Assembly (NCBI RefSeq): GCF_014207425.1 | Contig: NZ_JACHFF010000004.1 | Coordinates: 124,001-188,000, forward strand | Source: Jeotgalicoccus coquinae | GTDB taxonomy: Bacteria; Bacillota; Bacilli; Staphylococcales; Salinicoccaceae | Reading direction: 5' to 3' | Length of the DNA stretch: 64,000 nt | In this document: one piece after another, positions 1 through 7,896 of the stretch | Numbering within the stretch: position 1 is the stretch's first letter | Layout: each line of letters begins with the position of its first letter | Notes under the pieces: model-generated | Database searches by the model: none | Told to the model about the DNA's origin: nothing | What the model saw: only the letters and a program-made list of their open reading frames with translations | Position numbers and translations under genes: made by a program

Positions 1-30
1 CGTTTCACTGAAGTCGTATTTATACCTCAT
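1..30 (-). CDS. Start of a probable DUF58-family protein (partial, runs off the window)
   Basis: An ATG at 28-30 on the minus strand opens a frame (MRYKYDFSE...) that overlaps the last codons of the MoxR ATPase and continues past the left edge. Only ten codons are visible, so the product cannot be read. MoxR ATPases are very often followed by a DUF58 protein, and the overlapping start suggests translational coupling; that assignment is inference from context. Confidence 0.35.
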   Translation of the reverse strand, partial: MRYKYDFSET

Positions 31-976
31 CCCGGCTCACTCCAAATTCAACCGGCACAGCCGTTGCATTTAAAATCTCCTCTATCAGTGCCTGTTCCGT
101 CGTAAGTGTCATTCCTTCTATATTAAGTACAATCCGGTGTGCGAGCACATACGGTGCAATATACTTCACGTCTTCGGGCGTGACGTAGTCACGGTTATTA
201 ATCAGCGCAACTCCCATTGCCGCGCGCATTAATCCGAGTGCGCCTCTCGGAGACACACCAAGCACAGCATGTTTATGCTCTCTCGTTTTTTGAACAATAT
301 CTATTATGTATTCCTTGACCGTATCATTAATACGAATATCAGCCGCCTGTTCCCTGAGTGCCATAATTTCAGCACGTGTAAATACAGGGTTTACTTCAAT
401 GTTCTTTTTCTCTTTATGTACATCAAGCATTTTCAGTTCTTCTTCCCGTTTCGGATAACCGAGTGTTATCTTCATTAAAAAGCGGTCCATCTGCGCTTCA
501 GGCAGGTCAAAAGTCCCCTGTCTCGATTCAATCGGGTTCTGCGTTGCCAGCACGATAAATAAATCATCGAGTTTTACCCGCTCCCCGTCTATCGTCACCT
601 GACGTTCTTCCATCACTTCCAGCAGCGCCGACTGCGTTCTCGGTGTTGCCCTGTTAATTTCATCGGCAAGCAGAATATTAGTTTTGACCGGTCCCATTCT
701 CAGATCAAAACTCTGCGTTTTTAGATTATACATATTCATTCCTGTAATATCCGTCGGCAGCACATCAGGTGTGAACTGAATACGTGAGAAATCCCCGTCC
801 ACCGTTCCGGCCACAGCTTTTGACAATACCGTTTTCCCCGTTCCCGGCACACTGTCAAACAATATATGACCTTCCTGAATCAGGCTGATAAACACCAGTT
901 CCATCACTTTATCCTGCCCGATAATTACTTTCCCTATTTCTTCTTTGAACTGCTTAAGTTTTTCTGCCGCTGTCAT
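20..976 (-). CDS. MoxR-family AAA+ ATPase
   Basis: A 318-residue AAA+ ATPase of the MoxR group, thought to act as a chaperone that assembles or activates partner proteins, often membrane or von Willebrand A domain proteins. Visible motifs are Walker A (VPGTGKT, about residue 43), Walker B (LLADEINR, about residue 102) and the sensor-1 region LATQNPIE, followed by the C-terminal lid domain. The length is normal for the family. The start has a strong AAGGGGG binding site eight bases upstream. The next gene starts inside its 3' end, so the two are probably co-translated. The client is unknown. Confidence 0.9.
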   Translation of the reverse strand: MTAAEKLKQFKEEIGKVIIGQDKVMELVFISLIQEGHILFDSVPGTGKTVLSKAVAGTVDGDFSRIQFTPDVLPTDITGMNMYNLKTQSFDLRMGPVKTNILLADEINRATPRTQSALLEVMEERQVTIDGERVKLDDLFIVLATQNPIESRQGTFDLPEAQMDRFLMKITLGYPKREEELKMLDVHKEKKNIEVNPVFTRAEIMALREQAADIRINDTVKEYIIDIVQKTREHKHAVLGVSPRGALGLMRAAMGVALINNRDYVTPEDVKYIAPYVLAHRIVLNIEGMTLTTEQALIEEILNATAVPVEFGVSRDEV

Positions 977-1032
977 TCAAAATCCCCCTTGTTTCGTATA
1001 AGTTTTCTTAATTATAACAATATTTGAACAAA

Positions 1033-1073
1033 ATAAAAAAGCACCGAGTAAGGGAGGTCAAACTCGGTGCTTT
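1033..1073 (-). terminator. Rho-independent terminator after the metNIQ-type operon
   Basis: A 9-bp stem (gcaccgagt 1041-1049 with actcggtgc 1062-1070) is followed on the minus strand by a T-rich stretch. It closes the methionine importer operon and separates it from moxR. Confidence 0.85.
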
Positions 1074-1082
1074 CATTAAAAA

Positions 1083-1913
1083 TTACTCTGCAGGCTGACC
1101 AGGTTCAAACGCCGGTGTAAACATCTCATTTTCAGCTTCTTCCATTAACAGGTCGTAAACTTCCTGAGATGCCAGCGCGCGTTTTGCCGCCTGCATTTTA
1201 GGACTATCTGCTTTGCCTTCACGCGTTACCAGCTGGAAGGCAAATCTTTTCTCGTCTTCATCTTCAAGCAGAATTGCATCTTTCGGATACAGCCCTATAT
1301 TCGCAATTAAGTTCGGATGTTCAAACACCAGTTCAACACCATCCTCGTATGCCGCTGTTAAGTTGAACAGATCGACAGGTGTAAACTGGAGGTCTTTCGG
1401 ATTTTCCACAATATCCGATACTGCTGCATCGATTCCTGTGTCTTCAGCCAGTGTGATCAGTCCGGCACTGTCCAGAATCAGCAGTGCGCGCGCTTCATTC
1501 GGCGGATCACTTGGAATCGCAACCTCCGCTCCCTGTTCTATTTCATCGATTGAATCATAGACAGGTGAGTAAAAACCTACATTTGAAATATATGCCGGCT
1601 GTATTGCAACAAGATCAGCTCCTGCTTCTTCATTAAATCCTTCCATATACAGTTCATGCTGTGACAGACTGCCGTCAACTTCATCATTAAATGTCGCTTC
1701 ATTGTATTGGATATTATCGTTAACCGGGAGCAGTTCCATCGTATATGGTTCTTCAATCACTTCCGCTGCAACCTCTACCATCGATGTCAGCGGTTCTGAC
1801 TGAGATGCAATAATAATGTGTGTATCTTCTTCAGCCGCTGTACTCTCATCTTTATTTCCGCATCCTGCAAGCATCATTACCACAATAAGAAAGAAAGGTA
1901 AAAATTTCTTCAT
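1083..1913 (-). CDS. metQ: MetQ/NlpA-family substrate-binding lipoprotein, copy 1
   Basis: A 276-residue ABC-importer binding protein. The N-terminus is a lipoprotein signal peptide with lipobox LAGC and Cys at residue 18, followed by an acidic linker. The body has the NlpA/MetQ features: an N-terminal lobe starting with a beta strand (IIIASQSEPLTSM), the motif VAIPSDPPNEARAL, and the closing NPKDLQFTPVDL block. In MetQ this family binds methionine outside the membrane for MetNI. The start codon overlaps the stop of the upstream paralogue (TAATG), so the two are translationally coupled. The tandem paralogue is similar but not identical; this copy may bind a different methionine derivative or peptide, which the sequence does not decide. 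Confidence 0.88.
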   Translation of the reverse strand: MKKFLPFFLIVVMMLAGCGNKDESTAAEEDTHIIIASQSEPLTSMVEVAAEVIEEPYTMELLPVNDNIQYNEATFNDEVDGSLSQHELYMEGFNEEAGADLVAIQPAYISNVGFYSPVYDSIDEIEQGAEVAIPSDPPNEARALLILDSAGLITLAEDTGIDAAVSDIVENPKDLQFTPVDLFNLTAAYEDGVELVFEHPNLIANIGLYPKDAILLEDEDEKRFAFQLVTREGKADSPKMQAAKRALASQEVYDLLMEEAENEMFTPAFEPGQPAE

Positions 1914-2737
1914 TATTCTTCACCAGGTTCAAATGAAGGCTCAAGGTGCCCCTTGCCGGAAAGTTCATCGAGGAAATCGTAAACTTCCCGGGAAGTAAAT
2001 GCTTTGTTCAATGCTTCAATCTTCTCTGAATCTTCGTTGCCTTCACGTGCAACAACACGGAGTGCAAATGTGTTTTCATCGTCATCTTCAAGCAGCACTG
2101 CATCTTCCGGCGTTAAACCGATTGGCTCAATGTAAGTCGGATAGTTGAACACTAAAGGAATACCGTCTTCATATGATGCACTTAAATTCAGCAGGTCAAC
2201 ATGTGTAAACTGAAGATCTTTCGGGTTTTCTTCAATGTCATCAACAGAAGCTTCAAATGAAACTCCGTCAGCCAGTGTAATAATATCCGCATCATCAAGA
2301 ATCATCAATGCACGTGCTTCGTTAGTCGGATCGCTTGGAATGGCAACTTCAGCACCGTCTTCAAGTTCATCGATTGAGTCATATACCGGTGAATAGAAAC
2401 CGACAATCGCATTATAAATTTCTGACATCGCCACTAAATCTGCATCACTTTCTGCATTAAACTGCTCCATAAACGGTTCGTGCTGAGCGAAACTCGCATC
2501 AGCTTCATCGTTAAACACTGCTTCGTTGTACTGAATATTGTCCGCTACTTCAACCAGTTTAACCGTATAAGGTTCCTCGATTGCTTCTCCTGCGATTTCA
2601 ACAATATCTGTCATCGGTGTTGTTTGTGCGACGACTGTAATTTCAGTATCTTCTTCCACATTTTCTTCTCCGCCGCAAGCAGCAAGAGTTAATACAAAAG
2701 CACTTAAAATACTTCCCATCCAATACTTTTTGCTCAT
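1913..2737 (-). CDS. metQ: MetQ/NlpA-family substrate-binding lipoprotein, copy 2
   Basis: A 274-residue paralogue of the downstream gene with the same architecture: lipobox LAAC with Cys at residue 21, an acidic N-terminal linker, the NlpA motif VAIPSDPTNEARALMILDDA and the NPKDLQFTHVDLLNLSASY block. It is the first binding protein after the permease gene, about 15 bases downstream of it, with an AAGGAG site. Expected role: capture of methionine (or sulfoxide/formyl forms) at the outer face of the membrane for the single MetNI transporter encoded upstream. Having two receptors on one permease broadens substrate range; which ligand each prefers is unknown. Confidence 0.88.
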   Translation of the reverse strand: MSKKYWMGSILSAFVLTLAACGGEENVEEDTEITVVAQTTPMTDIVEIAGEAIEEPYTVKLVEVADNIQYNEAVFNDEADASFAQHEPFMEQFNAESDADLVAMSEIYNAIVGFYSPVYDSIDELEDGAEVAIPSDPTNEARALMILDDADIITLADGVSFEASVDDIEENPKDLQFTHVDLLNLSASYEDGIPLVFNYPTYIEPIGLTPEDAVLLEDDDENTFALRVVAREGNEDSEKIEALNKAFTSREVYDFLDELSGKGHLEPSFEPGEE

Positions 2738-2752
2738 AATACTAATCTCCTT

Positions 2753-3439
2753 TTATCTTTTATCAATTTTTCTGGCTAGCCACAGACCAAACCACTGGGC
2801 AATCTGTACGAAGATAATAATTATGACGATTGCTGTGTACATAATGTCTGTTTCATAGCGCTGATAACCGTACCGGATTGCAAAGTCACCGATACCTCCG
2901 CCGCCGACAACTCCCATGATTGTCGAATACGATATAAAGCTTACAAACGCTGTGGAGAAGCCGATAATTAAAGAACTTCTCGCTTCAACGAATAAGAAAC
3001 GGTACACGAGCTGCGGAATTGATGCTCCCATCGCCTGTGCTGTTTCAACAACACCTTTTGGTACATCAAGAAGCGACTGCTGCACAAAACGTGCGTACAG
3101 TGCAATCGCAATTACCATCAGCGGGAATGATGCTGCAACAGGATCTCCTGTCGCTCTCCCGTACACTTCACGGATCAGCGGCTGCATTGCAATAACGAGC
3201 AGCAGAAACGGAAATGACCGGATAATATTTACGAATACGTTTGCTGTATGATATATAAATTTGTTATGTAAAGGCTTGTCTTCATCGGTTAAATAAAGCA
3301 GTGTTCCAAGCGGCAGTCCAAGCACTATTGCCGCCACCATTGCAAAGCCCATCATTATCCCTGTTTCATTTAAGCTCTTCAAAAGACTCGGCCAGTATTC
3401 TGCAACACGTTCAAAATACAGTGATATTATCTCAATCAT
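2753..3439 (-). CDS. metI: Methionine ABC transporter permease MetI
   Basis: A 228-residue membrane protein with about five hydrophobic segments and the EAA coupling loop (VETAQAMGASIPQLVYRFLF, about residues 130-150) that docks on the ATPase. Length and pattern are typical of MetI, which forms a homodimeric channel with MetN. The ATG overlaps the end of metN by eight bases, so it is the second gene of a metN-metI-metQ-metQ operon. No second permease is present, so both downstream lipoproteins must use this channel. Confidence 0.9.
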   Translation of the reverse strand: MIEIISLYFERVAEYWPSLLKSLNETGIMMGFAMVAAIVLGLPLGTLLYLTDEDKPLHNKFIYHTANVFVNIIRSFPFLLLVIAMQPLIREVYGRATGDPVAASFPLMVIAIALYARFVQQSLLDVPKGVVETAQAMGASIPQLVYRFLFVEARSSLIIGFSTAFVSFISYSTIMGVVGGGGIGDFAIRYGYQRYETDIMYTAIVIIIIFVQIAQWFGLWLARKIDKR

Positions 3440-4169
3440 TTTTCAGCACCTCCACTACACGGTCATAATAAGAGGCTTCCGACATTATATGAGATGACGG
3501 TTTTATATCGATTGTATCCATAATACTTCCTGCTTCGAGAACGAGAGTTCTGTCGCATAACTGTTTAATTACATTCAGTTCATGCGTCACAACAACGATA
3601 GTCATACCGTAAACTTCGTGTGCTCGTCTCAGAACATTGACAATCTCGTCAGTTGTTTTTTCATCGAGTGCACTCGTCGGCTCATCACAGAGCAGAATTT
3701 TAGGATTGGTTATTAAAGCCCGTGCAATACCGACACGCTGTTTCTGTCCGCCTGATAATTGTCCAGGATAGCTGTCTTTTTTATCGCTGAGACCGACAAA
3801 TGCCAGTACTTCATCGACATCTAAAGCAGATTCAAATTTATGGAGCTTTAAAGGCAGCATGATGTTTTCAAGGACTGTTTTATTGTTCAGCAGGTTGAAC
3901 TGCTGGAAGATCATCCCGATTTTTTTACGATACAGTCTTAACTGTTTCGCTGACAGGCTGCTGACATCCTCTCCGTCAACTGTAACTGTTCCATTATCCG
4001 GTGTTTCCAATGCATTAATCATTCTGAGAAGCGTCGATTTACCCGATCCGCTTTCGCCGATAATACCGAATTTTTCACTTTCTTTTATGTGAACAGATAT
4101 ATTATTCAAGGCGCTGAATGGTCCATTTTGACCTTGATACTGCTTAACAACACTATCTAACGCAATCAT
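3432..4169 (-). CDS. metN: Methionine-type ABC transporter ATPase (MetN core without NIL domain)
   Basis: A 245-residue ABC ATPase with Walker A (GESGSGKST, about residue 38), Q-loop (FQQFNL), signature LSGGQKQR, Walker B (ILLCDEPTSALD) and the H-loop in VVTHELN. First gene of the operon, with AGGAGG upstream of the ATG. Typical MetN is about 340 residues because it carries a C-terminal NIL/C2 domain that binds methionine and inhibits transport; this protein stops shortly after the nucleotide-binding domain. It should therefore lack that feedback control. Substrate assignment comes from the MetI/MetQ neighbours. Confidence 0.87.
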   Translation of the reverse strand: MIALDSVVKQYQGQNGPFSALNNISVHIKESEKFGIIGESGSGKSTLLRMINALETPDNGTVTVDGEDVSSLSAKQLRLYRKKIGMIFQQFNLLNNKTVLENIMLPLKLHKFESALDVDEVLAFVGLSDKKDSYPGQLSGGQKQRVGIARALITNPKILLCDEPTSALDEKTTDEIVNVLRRAHEVYGMTIVVVTHELNVIKQLCDRTLVLEAGSIMDTIDIKPSSHIMSEASYYDRVVEVLKND

Positions 4170-4231
4170 TTAAAGCCTCCTATTTAAAAATTACTTTGCA
4201 GTAAAACTGTTATAATAAGGTCAGATATGTA

Positions 4232-4246
4232 ACAGTTCCAAACTGT
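4232..4246. promoter_or_regulatory. Possible operator (inverted repeat) in the metN promoter
   Basis: ACAGTT-N3-AACTGT is a perfect 6-3-6 inverted repeat in the short region upstream of metN. It overlaps a candidate minus-strand -35 (TTGGAA), with TATTAT-like -10 sequence about 18 bases downstream. The region is under 100 bases, too short for a SAM or T-box riboswitch, so a protein repressor is the likelier control. The regulator is unknown. Confidence 0.4.
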
Positions 4247-4307
4247 ATCACTCTGTTCTCATAAAATGATAAACAATACTATATCAGTTGTAAAGGGGGA
4301 AAATAAA

Positions 4308-4685
4308 ATGAAAGCGGCAATGCCCTTCCTGACGTTTGAAGGACGTGCTTTTGAAGCACTTGAATATTATAAAGAGGTGTTCCATCAATTTGATATTATT
4401 CAAATGGTGAACTATACAAACTCAAATAAAATACAGCAGGCAATTATCCGTATCGGGAATATGCACCTGATGCTGCGCGATTCGGACGTTCCGTCTGAAT
4501 TTACATTTACACCGAGTATGTCTGTTTATATTGAATGTGAAGATATAAATGAAATTGAACTGCTTTACAGAAAACTGAAGAAAAATGGAGCTATCCACAT
4601 TCCGCTGGATGACTATAACATGAGTAAACGCTATGCGTGGATTCAGGATCAATTTGGTGTATCGTGGCAATTAAACTTAATTTAA
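4308..4685 (+). CDS. VOC-superfamily (PhnB-like glyoxalase fold) protein
   Basis: A 125-residue single-domain protein of the vicinal-oxygen-chelate fold, PhnB/3-demethylubiquinone-methyltransferase-like subgroup: it opens MPFLTFEGRAFEALEYY and ends with the characteristic YAWIQDQFGVSWQLNL. The ATG at 4308 is chosen because AAAGGGGGA lies eight bases upstream; an earlier in-frame start at 4266 has no binding site. The metal-ligand residues normal for glyoxalase are not obvious. It is a lone gene divergent from metN, and despite the PhnB name it is far from the C-P lyase locus. The reaction is unknown. Confidence 0.75.
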   Translation: MKAAMPFLTFEGRAFEALEYYKEVFHQFDIIQMVNYTNSNKIQQAIIRIGNMHLMLRDSDVPSEFTFTPSMSVYIECEDINEIELLYRKLKKNGAIHIPLDDYNMSKRYAWIQDQFGVSWQLNLI

Positions 4686-4690
4686 ACACA

Positions 4691-4729
4691 AAAAAGCCAT
4701 TCCTCTCTCTTCAGGAATGGCGTCTTTAT
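4691..4729. terminator. Bidirectional terminator between convergent genes
   Basis: Stem gccattcct (4696-4704) with aggaatggc (4713-4721), flanked by an A-run on the left and a T-rich stretch on the right. It can serve the VOC gene on the plus strand and the 49-aa gene on the minus strand. Confidence 0.8.
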
Positions 4730-4743
4730 TTATATTGTTGTTA

Positions 4744-4893
4744 TTAGAGAGATAGCGCGCTGATCAGTTTGTTTAAAAATGGACGCTTAATTTTCTCATT
4801 TCTTTTTTTGTCTGCTAGAATTGAATTATTATACGCAACTTCTTTGTATTCCTGCATACGAACTTCTGCTGTAAGTTTATCAGATATAATCAT
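4744..4893 (-). CDS. Small protein of unknown function, 49 residues
   Basis: The ATG at 4893 follows a perfect AAGGAGG site, which decides the start over longer in-frame extensions. The product is hydrophilic and basic in its second half (KKRNEKIKRPFL), with no signal peptide, membrane segment or cysteine. I do not recognise the family. The good binding site and the shared terminator argue that it is expressed. A long AT-rich region lies upstream and would hold its promoter. Confidence 0.55.
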   Translation of the reverse strand: MIISDKLTAEVRMQEYKEVAYNNSILADKKRNEKIKRPFLNKLISALSL

Positions 4894-5192
4894 TTTTGTT
4901 CCTCCTTGTGAAATTTTTATATTAGAGTATTTCTCTGTACCTCTTTTATGTATCTTAATAATACTATATATATCAAGGGTTTTCAAAGATTATGTGATAT
5001 TTTTACCAAAGTAACTCTATTGTCAATTTTTAGTTAATTCAATTATACAATATTAGTAATGTAGTAAAGTTTTATGTATAGTTACACTCTATATATATTA
5101 TTCAATATTATGCATAATATGATGAGTTGTTATCGTTTTCATTAATTAATTATGTATTGAAACGTTTTCATAGATTTGTGTCAAAAATAAAA
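4894..5192. other. AT-rich intergenic region without a gene
   Basis: About 300 bases of very AT-rich DNA upstream of the 49-aa gene. No convincing coding frame was found. It contains a catabolite-response-like site, TTGAAACGTTTTCA at 5157-5170, with one mismatch to the usual cre consensus, and a partial second one (ATCGTTTTCA, about 5132-5141). It presumably holds the promoter of the small gene; nothing else is recognisable. Confidence 0.5.
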
Positions 5193-5218
5193 AAGAGCGA
5201 AATAATCGCTCTTTTTTA
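5193..5218 (-). terminator. Terminator after the methyltransferase gene
   Basis: Stem aagagcga (5193-5200) with tcgctctt (5206-5213), 5-base loop, flanked by A- and T-runs; it sits directly after the stop codon of the methyltransferase. Confidence 0.8.
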
Positions 5219-5223
5219 CAATG

Positions 5224-6015
5224 CTATTTCTTTTTATTTCTTAAAATTGCTACGTTCAGTACGTGAGGTACTCTGTGTTTTTTCTCATCATCCATTGAAT
5301 CGAGAAGTTCCGCAATCTTCTCCATCGTCTTGTCCATCTGTTTCTTTTTAAAATTAACAAGCCACGATGATGTTCCGAGTCTGCCGAGCCACTCCTGATC
5401 TGTAAACTTAACTTTGTATTCATGTTTGAAGAACTCTTCAAGATCAAGTTTTTCATGACGCCAGTCGCTGAACCATTCCACAGGGAAACCGTTGATTGTC
5501 TGAATTGCGTCTTCTTTTGAACCAGCCGGTTTTAATTCTTCGTGCTTCGAATTTTTTTTGACAATCTTCATCGATTCTTTCATCATCTTATTAGATACTT
5601 TAAATCCAATATCTGCAACGACTAACACACCGTCCGGCTTAAGAATGCGTTTCGCTTCCCTGGATGCCTTCTCACTGTCAAACCACTGCCATGATCTCAT
5701 AACAATTACGATGTCGTAAGTACTGTCCTGAAGACCTGTTTTTTCTGCAGTGCCTTTAGTGAAACTGATTCGATCATCATTACCGATATAGTCTTTTGCT
5801 ATTTCAATAAATTCTTCCGAAGGCTCCACTGCATCGACAATCGCACCTTGTGCACTTAATGCTTTACTGACGAAGCCCGGACCGGCTCCAATATCCGCAA
5901 CTTTACTTCCCGATAATTCAATACCTCTTTTAGCCAGTTCTTCAAAAAATACACTTGGAATATCATTTCTATGTTTAAAATACTCCTCGGCATAATTATG
6001 AAAATTTGTCTTCAT
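5224..6015 (-). CDS. Class I SAM-dependent methyltransferase
   Basis: A 263-residue protein with a Rossmann methyltransferase domain in its first half. SAM-binding motif I is VADIGAGPGFVSKAL (about residues 39-53), the acidic motif after strand 2 is DAVEPS, and YDIVIVMRSWQWFD (about residues 104-117) is the motif IV region typical of the Methyltransf_11 group. The C-terminal third is helical and charged. It resembles the YcgJ/UbiE-like small-molecule methyltransferases; the substrate cannot be told from sequence. It is monocistronic, with a GGAGGG site and its own terminator. Confidence 0.8.
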   Translation of the reverse strand: MKTNFHNYAEEYFKHRNDIPSVFFEELAKRGIELSGSKVADIGAGPGFVSKALSAQGAIVDAVEPSEEFIEIAKDYIGNDDRISFTKGTAEKTGLQDSTYDIVIVMRSWQWFDSEKASREAKRILKPDGVLVVADIGFKVSNKMMKESMKIVKKNSKHEELKPAGSKEDAIQTINGFPVEWFSDWRHEKLDLEEFFKHEYKVKFTDQEWLGRLGTSSWLVNFKKKQMDKTMEKIAELLDSMDDEKKHRVPHVLNVAILRNKKK

Positions 6016-6133
6016 AATAAGTTTCCCTCCACTAATACTAATTACCTTACATTATCAAGGTATTTTACTCACATGTCTACCTTAAGGTTTGATAAGATTT
6101 AAGGATACAGTAATTTCTGTGAGGAGGAAAATT

Positions 6134-6310
6134 ATGACACGTACTTTACTATCGATAGTTATTATGGCATTGTGCTTTCTTGGAATTCATTGGGTTATTG
6201 AAACTTTCTTACCATCAATCAGTGACACTTACGCATTACCGATTTCGTTACTGCTGGGTATTACTATAGGTTTCTTTATTTATATTCAGATTGATAATCG
6301 TATCGGTTAA
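6134..6310 (+). CDS. Small membrane protein, 58 residues, unknown function
   Basis: The ATG at 6134 lies six bases after GAGGAGG, so the true product is 58 residues, not the longer open frame. Two hydrophobic segments (about residues 3-22 and 33-51) are joined by a short polar turn, suggesting a two-helix membrane hairpin. It lies 74 bases upstream of the efflux pump gene on the same strand and may be co-transcribed with it. I do not recognise the family. Confidence 0.6.
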   Translation: MTRTLLSIVIMALCFLGIHWVIETFLPSISDTYALPISLLLGITIGFFIYIQIDNRIG

Positions 6311-6384
6311 ACTTTTTTAGTGAAATTTTATTTAATATAAGGTATAATAGATAAATTGATTTTAAGGTATAAAGGGGAAAATAA

Positions 6385-7866
6385 ATGTCTGAAATAACTC
6401 AGAAAAAACCGGATTACAGATTAATTATAATTTTATTATCCGGAGCTTTCATTTCGTTCTTATCGAACACTTTTTTAAACGTCGCACTTCCCGCCATCAA
6501 AAATGATTTCGGGATTTCCACTTCAGCAGTTCAATGGGTATCTACATCGTACATGCTGGTTTCCGGTATTATCATACCAACTACAGCGTATCTTATGCAG
6601 AAATTCAGCGCCAGAACATTATTCTTAACAGCTATGTCCCTGTTTCTTCTCGGTACGATTGTTGCCGGGTTCTCACCGACTTTTATCGTTCTGATTTTAG
6701 GCCGTATGATTCAGGCCACGGGTTCGGCAATGCTTATGCCGCTCTTAATGAACATTATGATCAGCAGCTTTCCGCCTGACAAACGCGGAACGGCAATGGG
6801 TCTGTTCAGTTTAGTAATGTTCTTTGCGCCGGCTATCGGGCCTACAGTATCGGGTATTGTCGTCGAAAACTATTCATGGCACGTACTCTTCTATATGATG
6901 ATTCCGGTACTCATTATCGTACTGGCTGTCGGTTTCTTGCAGCTGCCGGAAGTTCAGCAGCACCGCGAAGCGCATATTGATATTGTTTCTATTATTTTAT
7001 CGACTGTCGGTTTCGGCGGAGTACTTTACGGACTGAGCTCTGCGGGTGAATACGGTCTTGCAAGTTCAAGCGTATTAATCCCGCTGCTGCTCGGCCTCGC
7101 AGCTGTTACTCTTTATGTAATGAGACAGTTTAAACTGGAACACCCGATGCTCGACTTCAGAGTATACAAACACTCGATGTACACTATCGCTTCACTGATT
7201 ATCGGTGCAGCAAACATGGCATTATTCGCAGGAATGATTTTAATTCCTATTTTCATGCAGGACATCCAGGGTCTGAGTCCGCTGGACACAGGATTGCTCA
7301 TGCTCCCCGGGGCACTGATTATGGGTCTCATGAGTCCTGTATCAGGCAAGCTTTTTGATATGTACGGACCGAAAGTAATGGCAATTACGGGACTGACTCT
7401 TGCAGTTGTCACTACATTTTTCCTGAGCCGTCTTGAAATAGATACTTCATTTACGTATCTGCTAACAATTTATATGATTCGTGCGCTTGGCATGACGATG
7501 GTCAACACACCTGTTATGACGAACGGGATGAATTCTCTCCCGGCACACCTGACTCCACATGGTTCATCACTGAACAGTATGCTTAACCAGGTCAGCGGAT
7601 CAATCGGTATCGCTCTTTTGATTACGGTAATGCAGACATATACAAACATAACTGTAAGCAGGATGGATAATCCGACAGAAGCAATGATAAACCAGGCAAC
7701 ATTGGAAGGTATTAACCTGTCATTCCTTGTCGGTACATGCTTCCTCGCACTTGCACTCGTTGCAGCATTCTTCCTGAAACAGTCAAATTCAGGAGATACA
7801 ATTGGACAGGGACTTACTAAAGCCCGTCCTATCAATGAAGAATCAAAAAAACTCAGCAGAGATTAG
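6385..7866 (+). CDS. DHA2-family (14-TM) MFS multidrug efflux transporter
   Basis: A 493-residue major-facilitator protein with about 14 hydrophobic segments, the layout of the DHA2 group (EmrB/QacA/LmrB type) that exports drugs or metabolites using the proton gradient. Visible are the first-helix region FISFLSNTFLNVALPAI, the motif around LGRMIQATGSAMLMPL (antiporter motif C region near SGI) and a short polar C-terminus. The start follows AAAGGGG. A TATAAT at 6343-6348 may be its -10 box. The 3' end overlaps its own terminator. Substrate unknown. Confidence 0.88.
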   Translation: MSEITQKKPDYRLIIILLSGAFISFLSNTFLNVALPAIKNDFGISTSAVQWVSTSYMLVSGIIIPTTAYLMQKFSARTLFLTAMSLFLLGTIVAGFSPTFIVLILGRMIQATGSAMLMPLLMNIMISSFPPDKRGTAMGLFSLVMFFAPAIGPTVSGIVVENYSWHVLFYMMIPVLIIVLAVGFLQLPEVQQHREAHIDIVSIILSTVGFGGVLYGLSSAGEYGLASSSVLIPLLLGLAAVTLYVMRQFKLEHPMLDFRVYKHSMYTIASLIIGAANMALFAGMILIPIFMQDIQGLSPLDTGLLMLPGALIMGLMSPVSGKLFDMYGPKVMAITGLTLAVVTTFFLSRLEIDTSFTYLLTIYMIRALGMTMVNTPVMTNGMNSLPAHLTPHGSSLNSMLNQVSGSIGIALLITVMQTYTNITVSRMDNPTEAMINQATLEGINLSFLVGTCFLALALVAAFFLKQSNSGDTIGQGLTKARPINEESKKLSRD

Positions 7867-7884
7867 TTTCTGCTGAGTTTTTTT
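7852..7884 (+). terminator. Terminator overlapping the 3' end of the efflux gene
   Basis: Stem ctcagcaga (7852-7860) with tctgctgag (7869-7877) followed by a T-run; the 5' arm lies inside the last codons of the transporter gene. Confidence 0.85.
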
Positions 7885-7896
7885 ATAAGGAATTTA

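Noticed and set aside
4170-4265. SAM riboswitch upstream of the methionine importer
   Set aside because: The gap is under 100 bases and lacks S-box conserved segments and a leader terminator.
5157-5170. cre site as a functional CcpA operator
   Set aside because: It has one mismatch, sits about 260 bases from the nearest start codon it could control, and the DNA is so AT-rich that chance is plausible; noted but not called as a site.
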